This document shows, one piece after another, positions 8,686 through 16,650 of a stretch of 64,000 nt of DNA (position 1 is its first letter; the number at the start of each line of letters is the position of its first letter). The translations under genes and the position numbers were made by a program. The notes below the pieces were generated by a model, which worked only from the letters and a program-made list of their open reading frames with translations, was not told the origin of the DNA and made no database searches. Source of the DNA: Variovorax sp. WS11 (GTDB taxonomy: Bacteria; Pseudomonadota; Gammaproteobacteria; Burkholderiales; Burkholderiaceae_C); NCBI RefSeq assembly GCF_010499245.1, contig NZ_JAAGOW010000005.1, positions 930,001-994,000 of the forward strand, given 5' to 3'.

Positions 8686-9944
8686 AGGGCCTCCCCGTTG
8701 CCCATCGCAACTTCGCGCAGCGCGGCGATGTTGACCTTCGTGTAGATCTTGGTCGACGCGGTCGACCGGTGGCCGACGTAGTCGCCAATCGTCTTCAGTG
8801 AGAACTCGGCATCGACCAATCTCTGCACACAGGTGTGGCGCAGCGTGTGGGCGCCGGCGCGGTGAACCTGCACGTCGGCGCGTTGAAGGTACCTCACCAC
8901 CGCCGAGGAGACCCCCGCGCTGGTGATCGGCCGGCGCGGGGCCACCGCTCGGAAGAACACATGCCGATCGGCGGCCTGCGGCCGGCCGTTCTTCAGGTAA
9001 TCGATGATCGCCTCAGCGACGACGCCGGCCAGCGGATACGCCGACCAGTGGCCGGCCTTGCGCTGCGGGATATTCAGCCGCTCGTGCTGCCAGTCGATGT
9101 TGTCCAGCATGAGTCCGGCCACCTCGTGGGCGCGCAGGCCATACGTCACCAGCAGCAATAGCATCGCGTAGTCGCGGCGCCCGGCTGCGGCGCGCCGGTC
9201 CACGCAGTTCAGCATCCGCCGGACCTCCTCCCAGGTGATTGCGCGCGGTAGATCAGCCAAGCGATGTACCTGGGGCGGCTGCACCGCAACGCTGAGGTCG
9301 CGGTCGATGATGCGCTCGCGGTGGCAGTAGCGAAGGAAAACGCGCAGCGTGCCACACAGATTGCGCCGGCTCCTGCGACTCAGGCCAGCGCAGCTGGCCA
9401 CGATGAAGCTCGCCAGAAGCGGAGTCGATAACGACGCGACCGACGTCGCGTCGGCGTGCTCCAGGTAAGCTTGCAAGCCGTTGAGGTAATGGGCGTAAAG
9501 CTGGATAGCGGTGGGCTTGAGTCCGCGTTCGTCGCGCAGATAGCCGGCAAATCCAGGCACCTCGGCCTCAAACGGGAAGGGCCTGTGCGGGCGGTGCTGC
9601 ACGGCGCTGCCGTGCAGCGCCAACTCCAGCATCTGCCGCACCGCGTTGCGCGCCTCGCGTGCCAGCTTCGTGCTCGCCCTGTCGAACTTGCACGACCTGC
9701 CATGGACTGACTGCCAGTGCCGCACGAAGGACTCCACATGCTCCAGTGCGGTCCAGCCGTCGGTTGCTCCGTGACGACTGGCGAAGTCGCCGAATTGGCA
9801 AAGGATCGGAACGCGCCTGAAGAAGCTGCGGGCCGCGTATCCCTGCGCCTGCATCCACTCGACGTAGTGCTCGATGTAGGCCCCGGCAACGTTAGCTCGA
9901 ATTCGATCGACCGTGACCGGCTTGACGAAGTAGCGCTCCAACAT
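8682..9944 (-). CDS. ritA: Tyrosine recombinase of RIT element (first gene)
   Basis: 420 residues from the ATG at 9942-9944, selected because GGAGG lies five bases upstream; an ATG four codons earlier overlaps that ribosome site. An extended N-terminal region precedes a core-binding domain (~residues 130-225) and the catalytic domain. Catalytic residues: Arg in TYGLRAHEVAGL, Lys in QRKAGHWS, His-x-x-Arg in HTLRHTCVQRL, His/Tyr in GHRSTASTKIYTKV. It is the first gene of the three-gene recombinase operon; the promoter should lie between 9945 and the terminal repeat at 10040-10092. Confidence 0.92.
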   Translation of the reverse strand: MLERYFVKPVTVDRIRANVAGAYIEHYVEWMQAQGYAARSFFRRVPILCQFGDFASRHGATDGWTALEHVESFVRHWQSVHGRSCKFDRASTKLAREARNAVRQMLELALHGSAVQHRPHRPFPFEAEVPGFAGYLRDERGLKPTAIQLYAHYLNGLQAYLEHADATSVASLSTPLLASFIVASCAGLSRRSRRNLCGTLRVFLRYCHRERIIDRDLSVAVQPPQVHRLADLPRAITWEEVRRMLNCVDRRAAAGRRDYAMLLLLVTYGLRAHEVAGLMLDNIDWQHERLNIPQRKAGHWSAYPLAGVVAEAIIDYLKNGRPQAADRHVFFRAVAPRRPITSAGVSSAVVRYLQRADVQVHRAGAHTLRHTCVQRLVDAEFSLKTIGDYVGHRSTASTKIYTKVNIAALREVAMGNGEAL

Positions 9945-10039
9945 GACAACCTCCATTCCAAGGTGGGAAGGGAGGTCGATCTTCGGCCCAGGCCTCTCGA
10001 GTTATGTGCCCGCCTTCACCCACGAGCTACGGGTCACCA

Positions 10040-10092
10040 GAGCGGCTCCCGAGCCGATTGGGCACATAACGGACTGGGCCACAAAAACTGCA
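10040..10092 (-). repeat. RIT terminal inverted repeat, right copy
   Basis: On the minus strand it starts TGCAGTTTTTGTGGCCCAGT, pairing with 6616-6668. The outer edge runs directly into the 30-base palindrome at 10088-10117. Confidence 0.85.
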
Positions 10093-10117
10093 TTTTGTTC
10101 CCGGGAACAAAATGCAG
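10088..10117. repeat. Perfect 30-base palindrome at the RIT/IS110 junction
   Basis: CTGCATTTTGTTCCC followed by its exact reverse complement. The five outermost bases on one side belong to the RIT terminus and on the other to the transposase gene; the central 20 bases have no counterpart at the other end of the element. It may be a recombination site, a coupling sequence carried from an earlier insertion, or a terminator-like hairpin. Confidence 0.9.
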
Positions 10118-10648
10118 CACCAACAGCGAACCGATGCGGTTCGTATGCGCGATACGCTCGTGAGTCAGCCGTTGCAATTCACGGTGCACACGGCGTGCGT
10201 CCTCGTCCTCACTGCTTGGTTCGCGCAGCACCGACCATACGTGCTCGCCCGCGTGGTGGCGAATGAGCATGGCCAACAGCTTGTCCGCATCGAGCCGATC
10301 GGTCTTGGCTCGCCGTGCGCGTCGGTTGACCTCGATGCTTGCCGCATCGACCACGATGTTGTCGACACCTAACTCGCTCAGCCAGCGATGCAGCCACCAG
10401 CCGTCACGCCCAGCCTCGTAGCAGCTGTGCACCTGCGCCTGGGCGCCGGTGCGCAGCCGCGCCCCGGCCTTGACGATGCAATCGGCCACGGCAGCTGTAT
10501 CGCCGGCGCCTACGGTATAGCGGCTCACGCGGTGACGGCTATCGCCGATGCTCAGCTGCCAATGCTTGTCGCCGAGCTCGAAGCTCATGTACAGATCGCC
10601 GCCGCCGGCGGTATCCTTGCCTGGTAGGACTGTTCGGGTCGTCGTCAT
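10112..10648 (-). pseudogene. IS110/IS1111-family transposase, N-terminal fragment
   Basis: About 179 codons from the ATG at 10646-10648 (AGGAG seven bases upstream) to the RIT junction. It holds the RuvC-like DEDD catalytic domain: Asp in LGDKHWQLSIGD, Glu in VHSCYEAGRDGWW, and the Asp cluster in ARRAKTDRLDADKLL. The reading frame runs on into the RIT element as FVPGNKMQ. Together with 6009-6620 it forms one broken transposase gene. Without the C-terminal Tnp20 domain no active enzyme is expected. Confidence 0.88.
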
Positions 10649-11212
10649 TTCCATACTCCTTCGCAATAGAGAATCGGAAATACGGTTTTAGCTCGTTGAG
10701 CCGATTTGGCCAGTCCTACATAGCATCTTTTCGTGCGGAACTCTCTCCGAAGTGCGGCCGCCCGGTGACACATTGACCCGCGAAGTTTGCGGGGTCAGTG
10801 CCCGTTGGTTGCGGGGCAGCGCGCCGCGCTGGGCGTAGGCGCGGCGCGTGCGCGCGAGCAGTTTGCGCCCGAGAGGATCGGCGCAAGGGTTCGCAAAGCC
10901 CTGGCCCAAGGCGGTGGGCGCCGCCGCCGCACCTGATACCTGCGAACCGGTGGCGCCCGCCTGCGGCATCCGATGCGCATTGGACAGCACCGCGATGCGA
11001 TGCACCAGTGCGTTCAGGGTCGGCAGCCCCAATTGCCCTTGTAGCCGTTCTTGACCACAACATCACCTGCGCGTCAGTCCTGCGTGTACCTCGAGATGGA
11101 GAGCGCGTCGATGCGCTTGAGACGCGCGCGCCGACCGATGCGCGACCGGATCCCGACGCGGTGACGGCGGGACGGTCGGGAACAGTTGGCCGACAGGGCT
11201 CGTGGCCGACGG
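10649..11212. other. Non-coding or unassigned stretch, 5' side of the IS110-family gene
   Basis: The first ~60 bases hold the transposase ribosome site and leader, and probably part of the upstream non-coding end of the element. Further right a GC-rich minus-strand frame (11032 to 10688, starting at a TTG) encodes an alanine-rich peptide with no motif I recognise. No gene is called. Confidence 0.4.
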
Positions 11213-11655
11213 TCACCCGTCCGTGGCGCGGGCAAGCGTTGCCTGCTGAACACTGAGCTTCGACACCATGTGCGACAACTCGAGCGTGGCCACGTCGGCA
11301 TTCGAGACCAGGCGGTCGGCGATGGCATTCAGAGTCCTGAAATCTGCCGGCGACAACTTGTCGAACAACAGGTCGTTGATGGTCTGCTGCGTGTCGGTCA
11401 ACGTCGCCAGGAGCTTCTTTCCCTCTTTCGTGACATTCACGACGATCTTTCGACCATCCAACTGATGTCGATTCTTCGACACCAAACCACGCGCCTGCAG
11501 CTTGCCCGTCTCGATCGTCACGAACGAGCCGCTCAGGTGAAGATGGTCGGCCAGTTGATTGACGGTGACGTCCTCCTCGGAGGACAGCGCCCGGATCGAC
11601 ATCAGGATCGAGTACTGGATGCCCGTCACGATCTTCGCTACGCTGCGCCGATCTC
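11213..11655 (-). pseudogene. MarR-family regulator lacking its N-terminus
   Basis: The last ~145 codons of a MarR protein. TGIQYSILMSI is followed by the winged helix (VNQLADHLHLSGSFVTIETG, LQARGLVSKNRHQLDGRKIV, VTKEGKKLLATL) and the C-terminal dimerisation helices to a stop at 11213. About 40-60 N-terminal residues that should precede TGIQYS are absent. Upstream the frame continues into unrelated sequence with no start or ribosome site near the expected position. It is in frame with, and downstream of, the truncated LysR effector domain at 12180-12905, giving one long accidental frame. Likely inactive, unless expressed from an internal start with loss of the first helix. Confidence 0.75.
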
Positions 11656-12179
11656 GTTTGTCGTGGCGAACAGCGAGTCCTACGAACAGCTCGCTCCCGA
11701 AAGCAGGAGCCTCGTCAGGCGAGCGGGGCGTCGTACCGAATCCGAGTTGTGGACAGGCATCGGCGAGCGCATTCAACGCAATCACTCGCGTGCGATGGCG
11801 GCCGGTGTTCAGTTGAACGAGAAGATGGCTAGCTGCGTGGAACAGGCCCTGTACCAGTGTGCCTCGAGGTTGAGCGGGAAATGGGTGCGCCGTGGTGGGC
11901 GATGCGGAGTGAAGATTTCGGATGTCGCTTCGCACGCCGTGCCAGCCGGGCTTGTCGAGCAACCGTCCGACTTGACCGGCCAGTGCGCTCTCCGCCCTGA
12001 AACCCACGACGGTGGCCACGCCCTGATGCCCGGTCGTGGCATGGTCTCCGGCAGTGGCATGTTCTGCCTGCCGGCCTCGTGACAACGCCCGCCCTGAGCG
12101 AGCGGCCCGCAATGGCGTCTGAGGCCCAACGATTCCGTGATATTCATCGCTCGCGGACGTGCTGACCGGCCGCTCGGGC
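11656..12179. other. Unassigned segment between two truncated regulator genes
   Basis: Open in the same minus frame as the flanking regulator fragments, but the deduced peptide has no recognisable motif and odd composition. Two other frames are also long and open here, as is usual in GC-rich DNA. It is probably debris of the rearrangement that joined the two regulators. Confidence 0.45.
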
Positions 12180-12905
12180 CTTTTCTTGCCGGCGGATTTC
12201 CTTCCCGTGCGGCCGGCAGGCGGCACAGCCGCGGCGGCGTTGATCGCCTGCAGTAGGTCGGACATAGCTTCGCTCAATGCCGCCGTGGACTCGAGGAAGC
12301 GGCGCAGCGCCGGGTTCTCGCTGCGTGCGTGATAGGCCAGCGCGATGCCGATATGCGTGTCCGTCGGCAGATCGGCGATCGGGCGAAACACCGCACCTGA
12401 GGAGCGCTGGTAGGGCGTGTTCGCCGAAGGCACCAGTGCCAGCCCCAATCCGCTGGCCACTAGGCCCAGCACTGTTTGCACCTGCACAGCTTCCTGCGTC
12501 AAGCGCGGTGCCACGCCGGCGCGTTGCAGCACCTGGCTCACGGCCGCGTGCAGTCCTCCGACGGGCGATGGCGCATACCCGATGAAGGGCTGGGCTTCGA
12601 GGTCGGCCAGCGGCACTTCAGGCTTGTCCGCCAGCGGATGGTCTGGCGGCAGCGCGAGGCAGAAGCAGTCCTCCTCGATCGGTTGGAAATGCAGGTCAGG
12701 CGGGCGGCTCGTCGGCACGCGCACGAAACCCAGGTCCAGCGTGCGAGCCTCCACCAGTGCGAGCAGTTCCATGTTCGTGCCTTCGCGCAGTTCCAGCCGC
12801 ACGGCGGGATGCCGGCGGCTGAAGGCCTGCACCAGCCGCGGCAGGCGTACCGTGACCGAGCCGCTGAAACCGATGCGCAAGGTGCCCGACTCGCCCGCCA
12901 CTGGC
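12180..12905 (-). pseudogene. LysR-type regulator effector domain without HTH
   Basis: Starts abruptly at GESGTLRIGFSGSVTVRLPR, the typical first strand of the LysR effector-binding domain. It continues through FSRRHPAVRLELREGTNMEL, LDLGFVRVP, CFCLALPPDHPLA and GLGLALVPS. The whole N-terminal HTH (~85 residues) is missing: immediately upstream is the unrelated leader of the Fic gene. Only a TTG near 12913 could start it and no ribosome site is visible. It resembles regulators of aromatic or benzoate-type catabolism in the LysR family, but that cannot be refined. Probably inactive; the loss coincides with the boundary of the Fic segment. Confidence 0.75.
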
Positions 12906-12959
12906 CTTGTCAAGCTGGGAAAGATCGATTCTGGCGTCGAAATCCTGATGCGGCCCCGA

Positions 12960-13115
12960 GAGGAACGAGCGTCATCGTTTTTTCAGTGTTTTGGCATACC
13001 GTCATCATTTTTCTTCCCTTGTCATCGAGTTTGTGTAACGATTTCAGATCGCCGTTTTTCCTTCCCGCGGTCGATCGTCATCGTTTTTCTTGGATTACAA
13101 GCGGATTTCTGTAAC
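12960..13115 (+). promoter_or_regulatory. AT-richer leader of the fic gene with GTCATC repeats
   Basis: GTCATC followed by G/A and a T-run recurs at 12971, 13001, 13021 and 13077; GTGTAAC/CTGTAAC occurs at ~13033 and just before the start codon. The stretch is clearly poorer in GC than its surroundings. The repeats could be operator sites or part of the imported segment's promoter; no regulator gene sits beside it. Confidence 0.5.
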
Positions 13116-14660
13116 ATGCAAATCGGGTTCAAGGCTCTGGAGGCCCAGTTCGGCATCGCTTTGGCCCAGCCCCTGCGGGTGGAGTCCGTCATCGGCACGA
13201 CCCGTTTGAGCCGAGAGTCGCCCGAGCGCATCCGGAACCAGTACCCAGGTGTCTACCGACCCGCTGACACCTTCGCCGGGCACTTCGAGTTCGGCCTGAA
13301 GTACGAGGAGATCCACCTCGAATTCTTCGCGCGGCTGTTCGCGGCCTGCGGACCGGGGCCGCTCGAACAGTGGTGCCGAGCGGAGCCGTTCGGGCAGTAC
13401 GCGCGTCGCGCGGCTTTCTTCTACGAGTGGCTGACCGAGCAGCGGCTGGACGTCCCGGACCTGACCGGCGGGACCTACGTCGACGCAGTGGCCGGTGACG
13501 CTTATTTGACGCGCACCGAGGCCGTTCGTGAACGGCGCTGGCGGATCAATAACAACCTCCCGGGCACCCCTGCGTTCTGCCCCCTCATCCGTCGCACGCA
13601 GGCCCTCGGGCAGGCGCTGCAGTTCGACCCCTTCGGCGCGATCACGGAGTTGGACCGCCAGTTCGGCGAGGACGTCCTGATGCGCGCTGCGGCGTGGCTC
13701 ACGTTCAAGGAATCGCGAGCGAGCTTCCTGATCGAGCACGAGGCGGACCAGACAGATCGCATCAAAAGGTTTGCCCATGTCATGGCCGAGCACAGCGGCA
13801 GGCTCGAAGAGCCGCTCAGCAGCGACAGCCTCACCTTGTTGCAGAAGGGCATCCTCGGCGAGAGGGCGCTTCGGCTCGGTGTGCGCCGATCGCCGGTCTT
13901 CGTCGGACAGGCAACGATTCGCGACGACATCGTCCACTACATCGGCCCTCACTTCTCGGCGCTGGACGGGATGCTGGACGGTCTGAAGGCGTTCGAGCAG
14001 GCGACCCGCGGCCGGGAGGCGCTGGCGCGGGCGGCCGCCGTTGCATTCGGCTTCGTCTTCCTCCATCCGATGAGCGACGGCAACGGGCGCATTCACCGCT
14101 TCCTCATCAGCGACACGCTGCAGCGCGACAAGGCCATTCCGGCCGGCGTGATCCTTCCCGTGTCGGCGACCATCACCAGCGTGCGTGAGTTCGGTCACGG
14201 ATACGACCGAGTGCTGGAGGAGTTCTCGCGCCCCTTCATGCGGCGGTACGACACGGCCCACCGATTCGCAGAGATGCTCACATACGAAGACGGGGTGCGG
14301 TCAAACCTCGTGTTCGACGCCTACGAGGACGCCAAGCATGCCTGGCGCTACCCGGATCTCACGGAGCACGTGATCTACACGGCCCACCTCGTCGCCCACA
14401 CGATCCGACACGAGTTGGCGGAGGAAGCCCGCGTCCTGGTGCGGTTCCGGCTCGCTCAGCAGCGCATCAAGGGCGTGCTGGAGGCGCCCGATCCGGATGC
14501 TGTTCGCATGATCCGGTCGATCAAGGAGAACGGTTGGCGCGTTTCGGGCAAGCTCGCGAAGGAGTACCCGCTCCTGGATGACAAGGCGTTGGCCTTGCGA
14601 GTCATCGAGGCCGTGCAGTCCGCGTTCGAGGATCGGGAGCCGCTGCCGATCATTGAGTGA
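13116..14660 (+). CDS. Fic/DOC family protein (predicted AMP transferase)
   Basis: 514 residues. The Fic core motif HPMSDGNGRIHR (residues ~317-328) has the catalytic His, the phosphate-loop GNGR and the second Arg; the usual Phe after HP is Met. Fic proteins of this size normally transfer AMP from ATP to a target protein. An inhibitory helix motif (S/T-x-x-x-E-G/N) could not be placed with certainty; TTRLSRESPERIRN near residue 30 is only a weak candidate. The C-terminal ~100 residues look like a helical wing. It has no antitoxin partner beside it. The flanking truncations and AT-richer leader suggest it arrived by horizontal transfer, for example as a defence or competition gene. Confidence 0.88.
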   Translation: MQIGFKALEAQFGIALAQPLRVESVIGTTRLSRESPERIRNQYPGVYRPADTFAGHFEFGLKYEEIHLEFFARLFAACGPGPLEQWCRAEPFGQYARRAAFFYEWLTEQRLDVPDLTGGTYVDAVAGDAYLTRTEAVRERRWRINNNLPGTPAFCPLIRRTQALGQALQFDPFGAITELDRQFGEDVLMRAAAWLTFKESRASFLIEHEADQTDRIKRFAHVMAEHSGRLEEPLSSDSLTLLQKGILGERALRLGVRRSPVFVGQATIRDDIVHYIGPHFSALDGMLDGLKAFEQATRGREALARAAAVAFGFVFLHPMSDGNGRIHRFLISDTLQRDKAIPAGVILPVSATITSVREFGHGYDRVLEEFSRPFMRRYDTAHRFAEMLTYEDGVRSNLVFDAYEDAKHAWRYPDLTEHVIYTAHLVAHTIRHELAEEARVLVRFRLAQQRIKGVLEAPDPDAVRMIRSIKENGWRVSGKLAKEYPLLDDKALALRVIEAVQSAFEDREPLPIIE

Positions 14661-14841
14661 GCGCAAGGTGATGGCCCCCTTCCAGAGCGTGCGGCTACCT
14701 GTTGCCATGCGCTGCCTTGATGAATCGATAGGTGGTCGGCAGTTTGTGGCCCTGGGACCCCCAGGGGCGTAGGTGAACGCAACAGCCGCCCGTAGGGAAG
14801 ACTCATCTTTCGCGCTCGACCCAGCGCGCACCCGCTACCCT

Positions 14842-15186
14842 ATGGCCATGCAAAGCCTGCGCCACATCGCCATCTATGTCGAAGAGCCAGCGCCCGGGCA
14901 GTTCGCATGGGTGCTGGTCGAACGTAGCGGGCGCACTTGGCGTGAGCTCGACAGGGCCGACTCGCCCGTGACCAGCTACAAGGCAGCGATGGCACAAGGG
15001 CTGGTTGCTTTGCAGGCCAGGGTGGATGACCTGGAAGTCGGACCTCGCACAGAAGATGATGCGCCGGCCCGTCCAGACGACAAGGGCGATGCGGGAGAAC
15101 ATCGCCCTCGAAAAGCAAGCCGCGGCGCTCCTGCGAAGGAAGCTGCACCGGGCAGGCCCTACTTTGGATTCGGGCCAGCGCGGTGA
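14842..15186 (+). CDS. Small hypothetical protein upstream of exoIII
   Basis: 114 residues. The N-terminal ~60 residues (MAMQSLRHIAIYVEEPAPGQ, FAWVLVERSGRTWRELDRAD, TSYKAAMAQGLVALQ) look like a compact alpha/beta domain. A charged, disordered tail ends in GRPYFGFGPAR. I do not recognise the family. Two ATGs (14842, 14848) are possible. It ends 39 bases before the exoIII start on the same strand, so co-transcription with the repair genes is likely. Confidence 0.55.
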   Translation: MAMQSLRHIAIYVEEPAPGQFAWVLVERSGRTWRELDRADSPVTSYKAAMAQGLVALQARVDDLEVGPRTEDDAPARPDDKGDAGEHRPRKASRGAPAKEAAPGRPYFGFGPAR

Positions 15187-15224
15187 AGACCATGCAGCAG
15201 TCCGCCTTGTGAGAGCACGACGCC

Positions 15225-16493
15225 ATGCGCGTTGCGACATGGAACATCAACAACGTGGCGAAGCGGCTGGACCTGCTCTGCGACTGGCTCGAGCGCACCC
15301 GGCCGGACGTCGTGGCCCTGCAGGAGCTGAAGACTCCCACCGCCGACTTTCCCTCCAAGCAGCTCAAGGGTCTCGGCTACGAAAGCTTGGTCGTGGGCCA
15401 ACGCAGCTGGAACGGCGTCGCACTTCTTGCCCTCGGACATGCGCCATTGCCGGTCGTCAGGGCGTTGCCTGGCGACCCGAAGGACAGGGAGGCTCGCTAC
15501 GTCGAGGCCGCCATCAACGGGGTGCTCTATGCCTGCCTGTACCTGCCGAACGGCAATCCGCAGCCGGGGCCCAAGTTCGACTATAAGCTGCGCTGGTTCG
15601 AGCGCATGCGCCGGCGTGCCGCCGAGCTCTGGGCCTCGGGCCAGCCGGTCGTGCTGCTGGGCGACTGGAACGTGGTGCCGACGGATGCCGACATCTACAA
15701 GCCGGACACTTGGCGCGACAACGCGTTGCTGCAGCCTGAACCGCGTGAGGCCTTCGCAGGTGTCCTGTCCCAAGGATGGACTGATGCGCTCCAGACCGCT
15801 CATCCGAAGGACAAGTTCTTTACCTTCTGGGACTACCGTAGGAAGCGCTGGGAGCGCAATGCGGGCTTGCGCATCGACCACGTTCTCCTCAGCAGTTCGC
15901 TGGAGGTCGTTGATGCCGGCGTCGACCGGGAAGAACGCGGCCGAGAAAACGCCAGCGACCATGCTCCCGTATGGGCGCAACTCCGGCCTGCCAAGTCAAG
16001 GCGCGCCGTGCAGGCAGCCAGCATGGCTGGAACGGCGACGGGCACCGGCGCGGCAAAGCCCGCCAAAGCCCGGAGATCCGCACCCAAACAAGATCAGGAA
16101 GCCCAGGCGCTCGTCCGCTACCACGCCAAACGCGATTTCACCAAGACCGCCGAACCGGCTGGCACCCCGCTGCGAGGAAGCGGACCGGGACGCGACCAGG
16201 GACTGGTCTTCGTCATTCAAAAGCATTGGGCTTCCCGGCTGCACTACGACGTCCGCCTGGAACTGGACGGCGTCATGGCACCTTCGAAGGTGACATTCCC
16301 AAAGGGGAGTATGGCGGCGGCACGGTCATCGTCTGGGACCGGGGCATCTGGGAACCGGTTGGAAACCCGCGGGAAGGGCTCGCCAAGCGCAAGCTCATCT
16401 TCAAGCTGCACGGGCAAAAGCTTGCCGGGCTCTGGGAGTTTGTGCGAATCTCAAAGCCGGGCGACAAGAAGCAGGAGCAGTGGATGTTCCTGA
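15225..16493 (+). CDS. Exonuclease III-type AP endonuclease fused in frame to a LigD phosphoesterase start
   Basis: Residues 1-~258 are a complete exoIII/EEP endonuclease: MRVATWNINNVAKRLDLLCD, LQELKTP (metal Glu), LLGDWNVVPTDADIY, and the final RIDHVL and SDHAPVWAQL. It should cleave abasic DNA 5' to the lesion. Instead of stopping, the frame runs through a basic linker (~40 residues) into YHAKRDFTKTAEPAG and FVIQKHWASRLHYDVRLELD, the beginning of the LigD 3'-phosphoesterase domain. There, at ~16280, a deletion shifts the frame; the last ~70 residues are out-of-frame noise to a stop at 16493. The exoIII half is probably functional. In relatives exoIII and ligD are separate adjacent genes, so the fusion looks like loss of the stop between them. 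Confidence 0.78.
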   Translation: MRVATWNINNVAKRLDLLCDWLERTRPDVVALQELKTPTADFPSKQLKGLGYESLVVGQRSWNGVALLALGHAPLPVVRALPGDPKDREARYVEAAINGVLYACLYLPNGNPQPGPKFDYKLRWFERMRRRAAELWASGQPVVLLGDWNVVPTDADIYKPDTWRDNALLQPEPREAFAGVLSQGWTDALQTAHPKDKFFTFWDYRRKRWERNAGLRIDHVLLSSSLEVVDAGVDREERGRENASDHAPVWAQLRPAKSRRAVQAASMAGTATGTGAAKPAKARRSAPKQDQEAQALVRYHAKRDFTKTAEPAGTPLRGSGPGRDQGLVFVIQKHWASRLHYDVRLELDGVMAPSKVTFPKGSMAAARSSSGTGASGNRLETRGKGSPSASSSSSCTGKSLPGSGSLCESQSRATRSRSSGCS

Positions 16494-16650
16494 AGAAGCG
16501 CGCAGACGCATGGGCTCGACCCAGCACGGAATACGACGTCATCGCCGCCCTGCCGGACAGCGTCATGGCGCAGCCCTTAGGTCTGGTCGAGGAACGCGAT
16601 CCACACGGTACGGCCGCCCCCTCCACCGCGCCCCGCCGCGCCCGACTTGC
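16095..16650 (+). pseudogene. ligD: LigD 3'-phosphoesterase domain, deleted and frameshifted
   Basis: The start of the domain is in the exoIII frame to LELDGVM (~16277). The next recognisable residues, GTFEGDIPKGEYGGGTVIVW and WEPVGNPREGLAKRKLIFKL, are in another frame. About 40-45 residues that normally lie between (including the conserved VHVEDHP segment with an active-site His) are missing. The second frame ends with the domain tail; the downstream ligase domain resumes in the first frame near 16650. Two frame changes plus a deletion make a working phosphoesterase very unlikely. Confidence 0.8.

Larger units (their letters stand above)
6616..10117 (-). mobile_element. RIT element (recombinase in trio) inserted in an IS110-family gene
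   Basis: Three overlapping tyrosine-recombinase genes read leftward and are bounded by long imperfect terminal inverted repeats (6616-6668 and 10040-10092). The layout (about 420, 324 and 335 codons with 4-base ATGA overlaps) is the hallmark of RIT elements. The interrupted transposase reads SLLVLH on one side and LHNLRPG on the other, with CTGCA (minus-strand sense) shared by both edges, consistent with a 5-base duplication or crossover core. On the 10,000 side a 20-base palindrome lies between the terminal repeat and the target. All three recombinases look intact, so the element may still be mobile. Confidence 0.88.

Noticed and set aside
10088..10117. Rho-independent terminator
   Set aside because: Perfect palindrome but no loop and no clear T-run after the stem; position at the RIT junction suggests a recombination origin.
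11213..12913. One 566-residue LysR-MarR fusion protein
   Set aside because: Both domains are cut at their N-termini, the middle has no recognisable fold, and only a TTG without ribosome site could start it. Treated as two pseudogenes.
13095..14261. 388-codon minus-strand open frame opposite fic
   Set aside because: Exact antisense of the Fic gene in high-GC DNA, no motif and no ribosome site.
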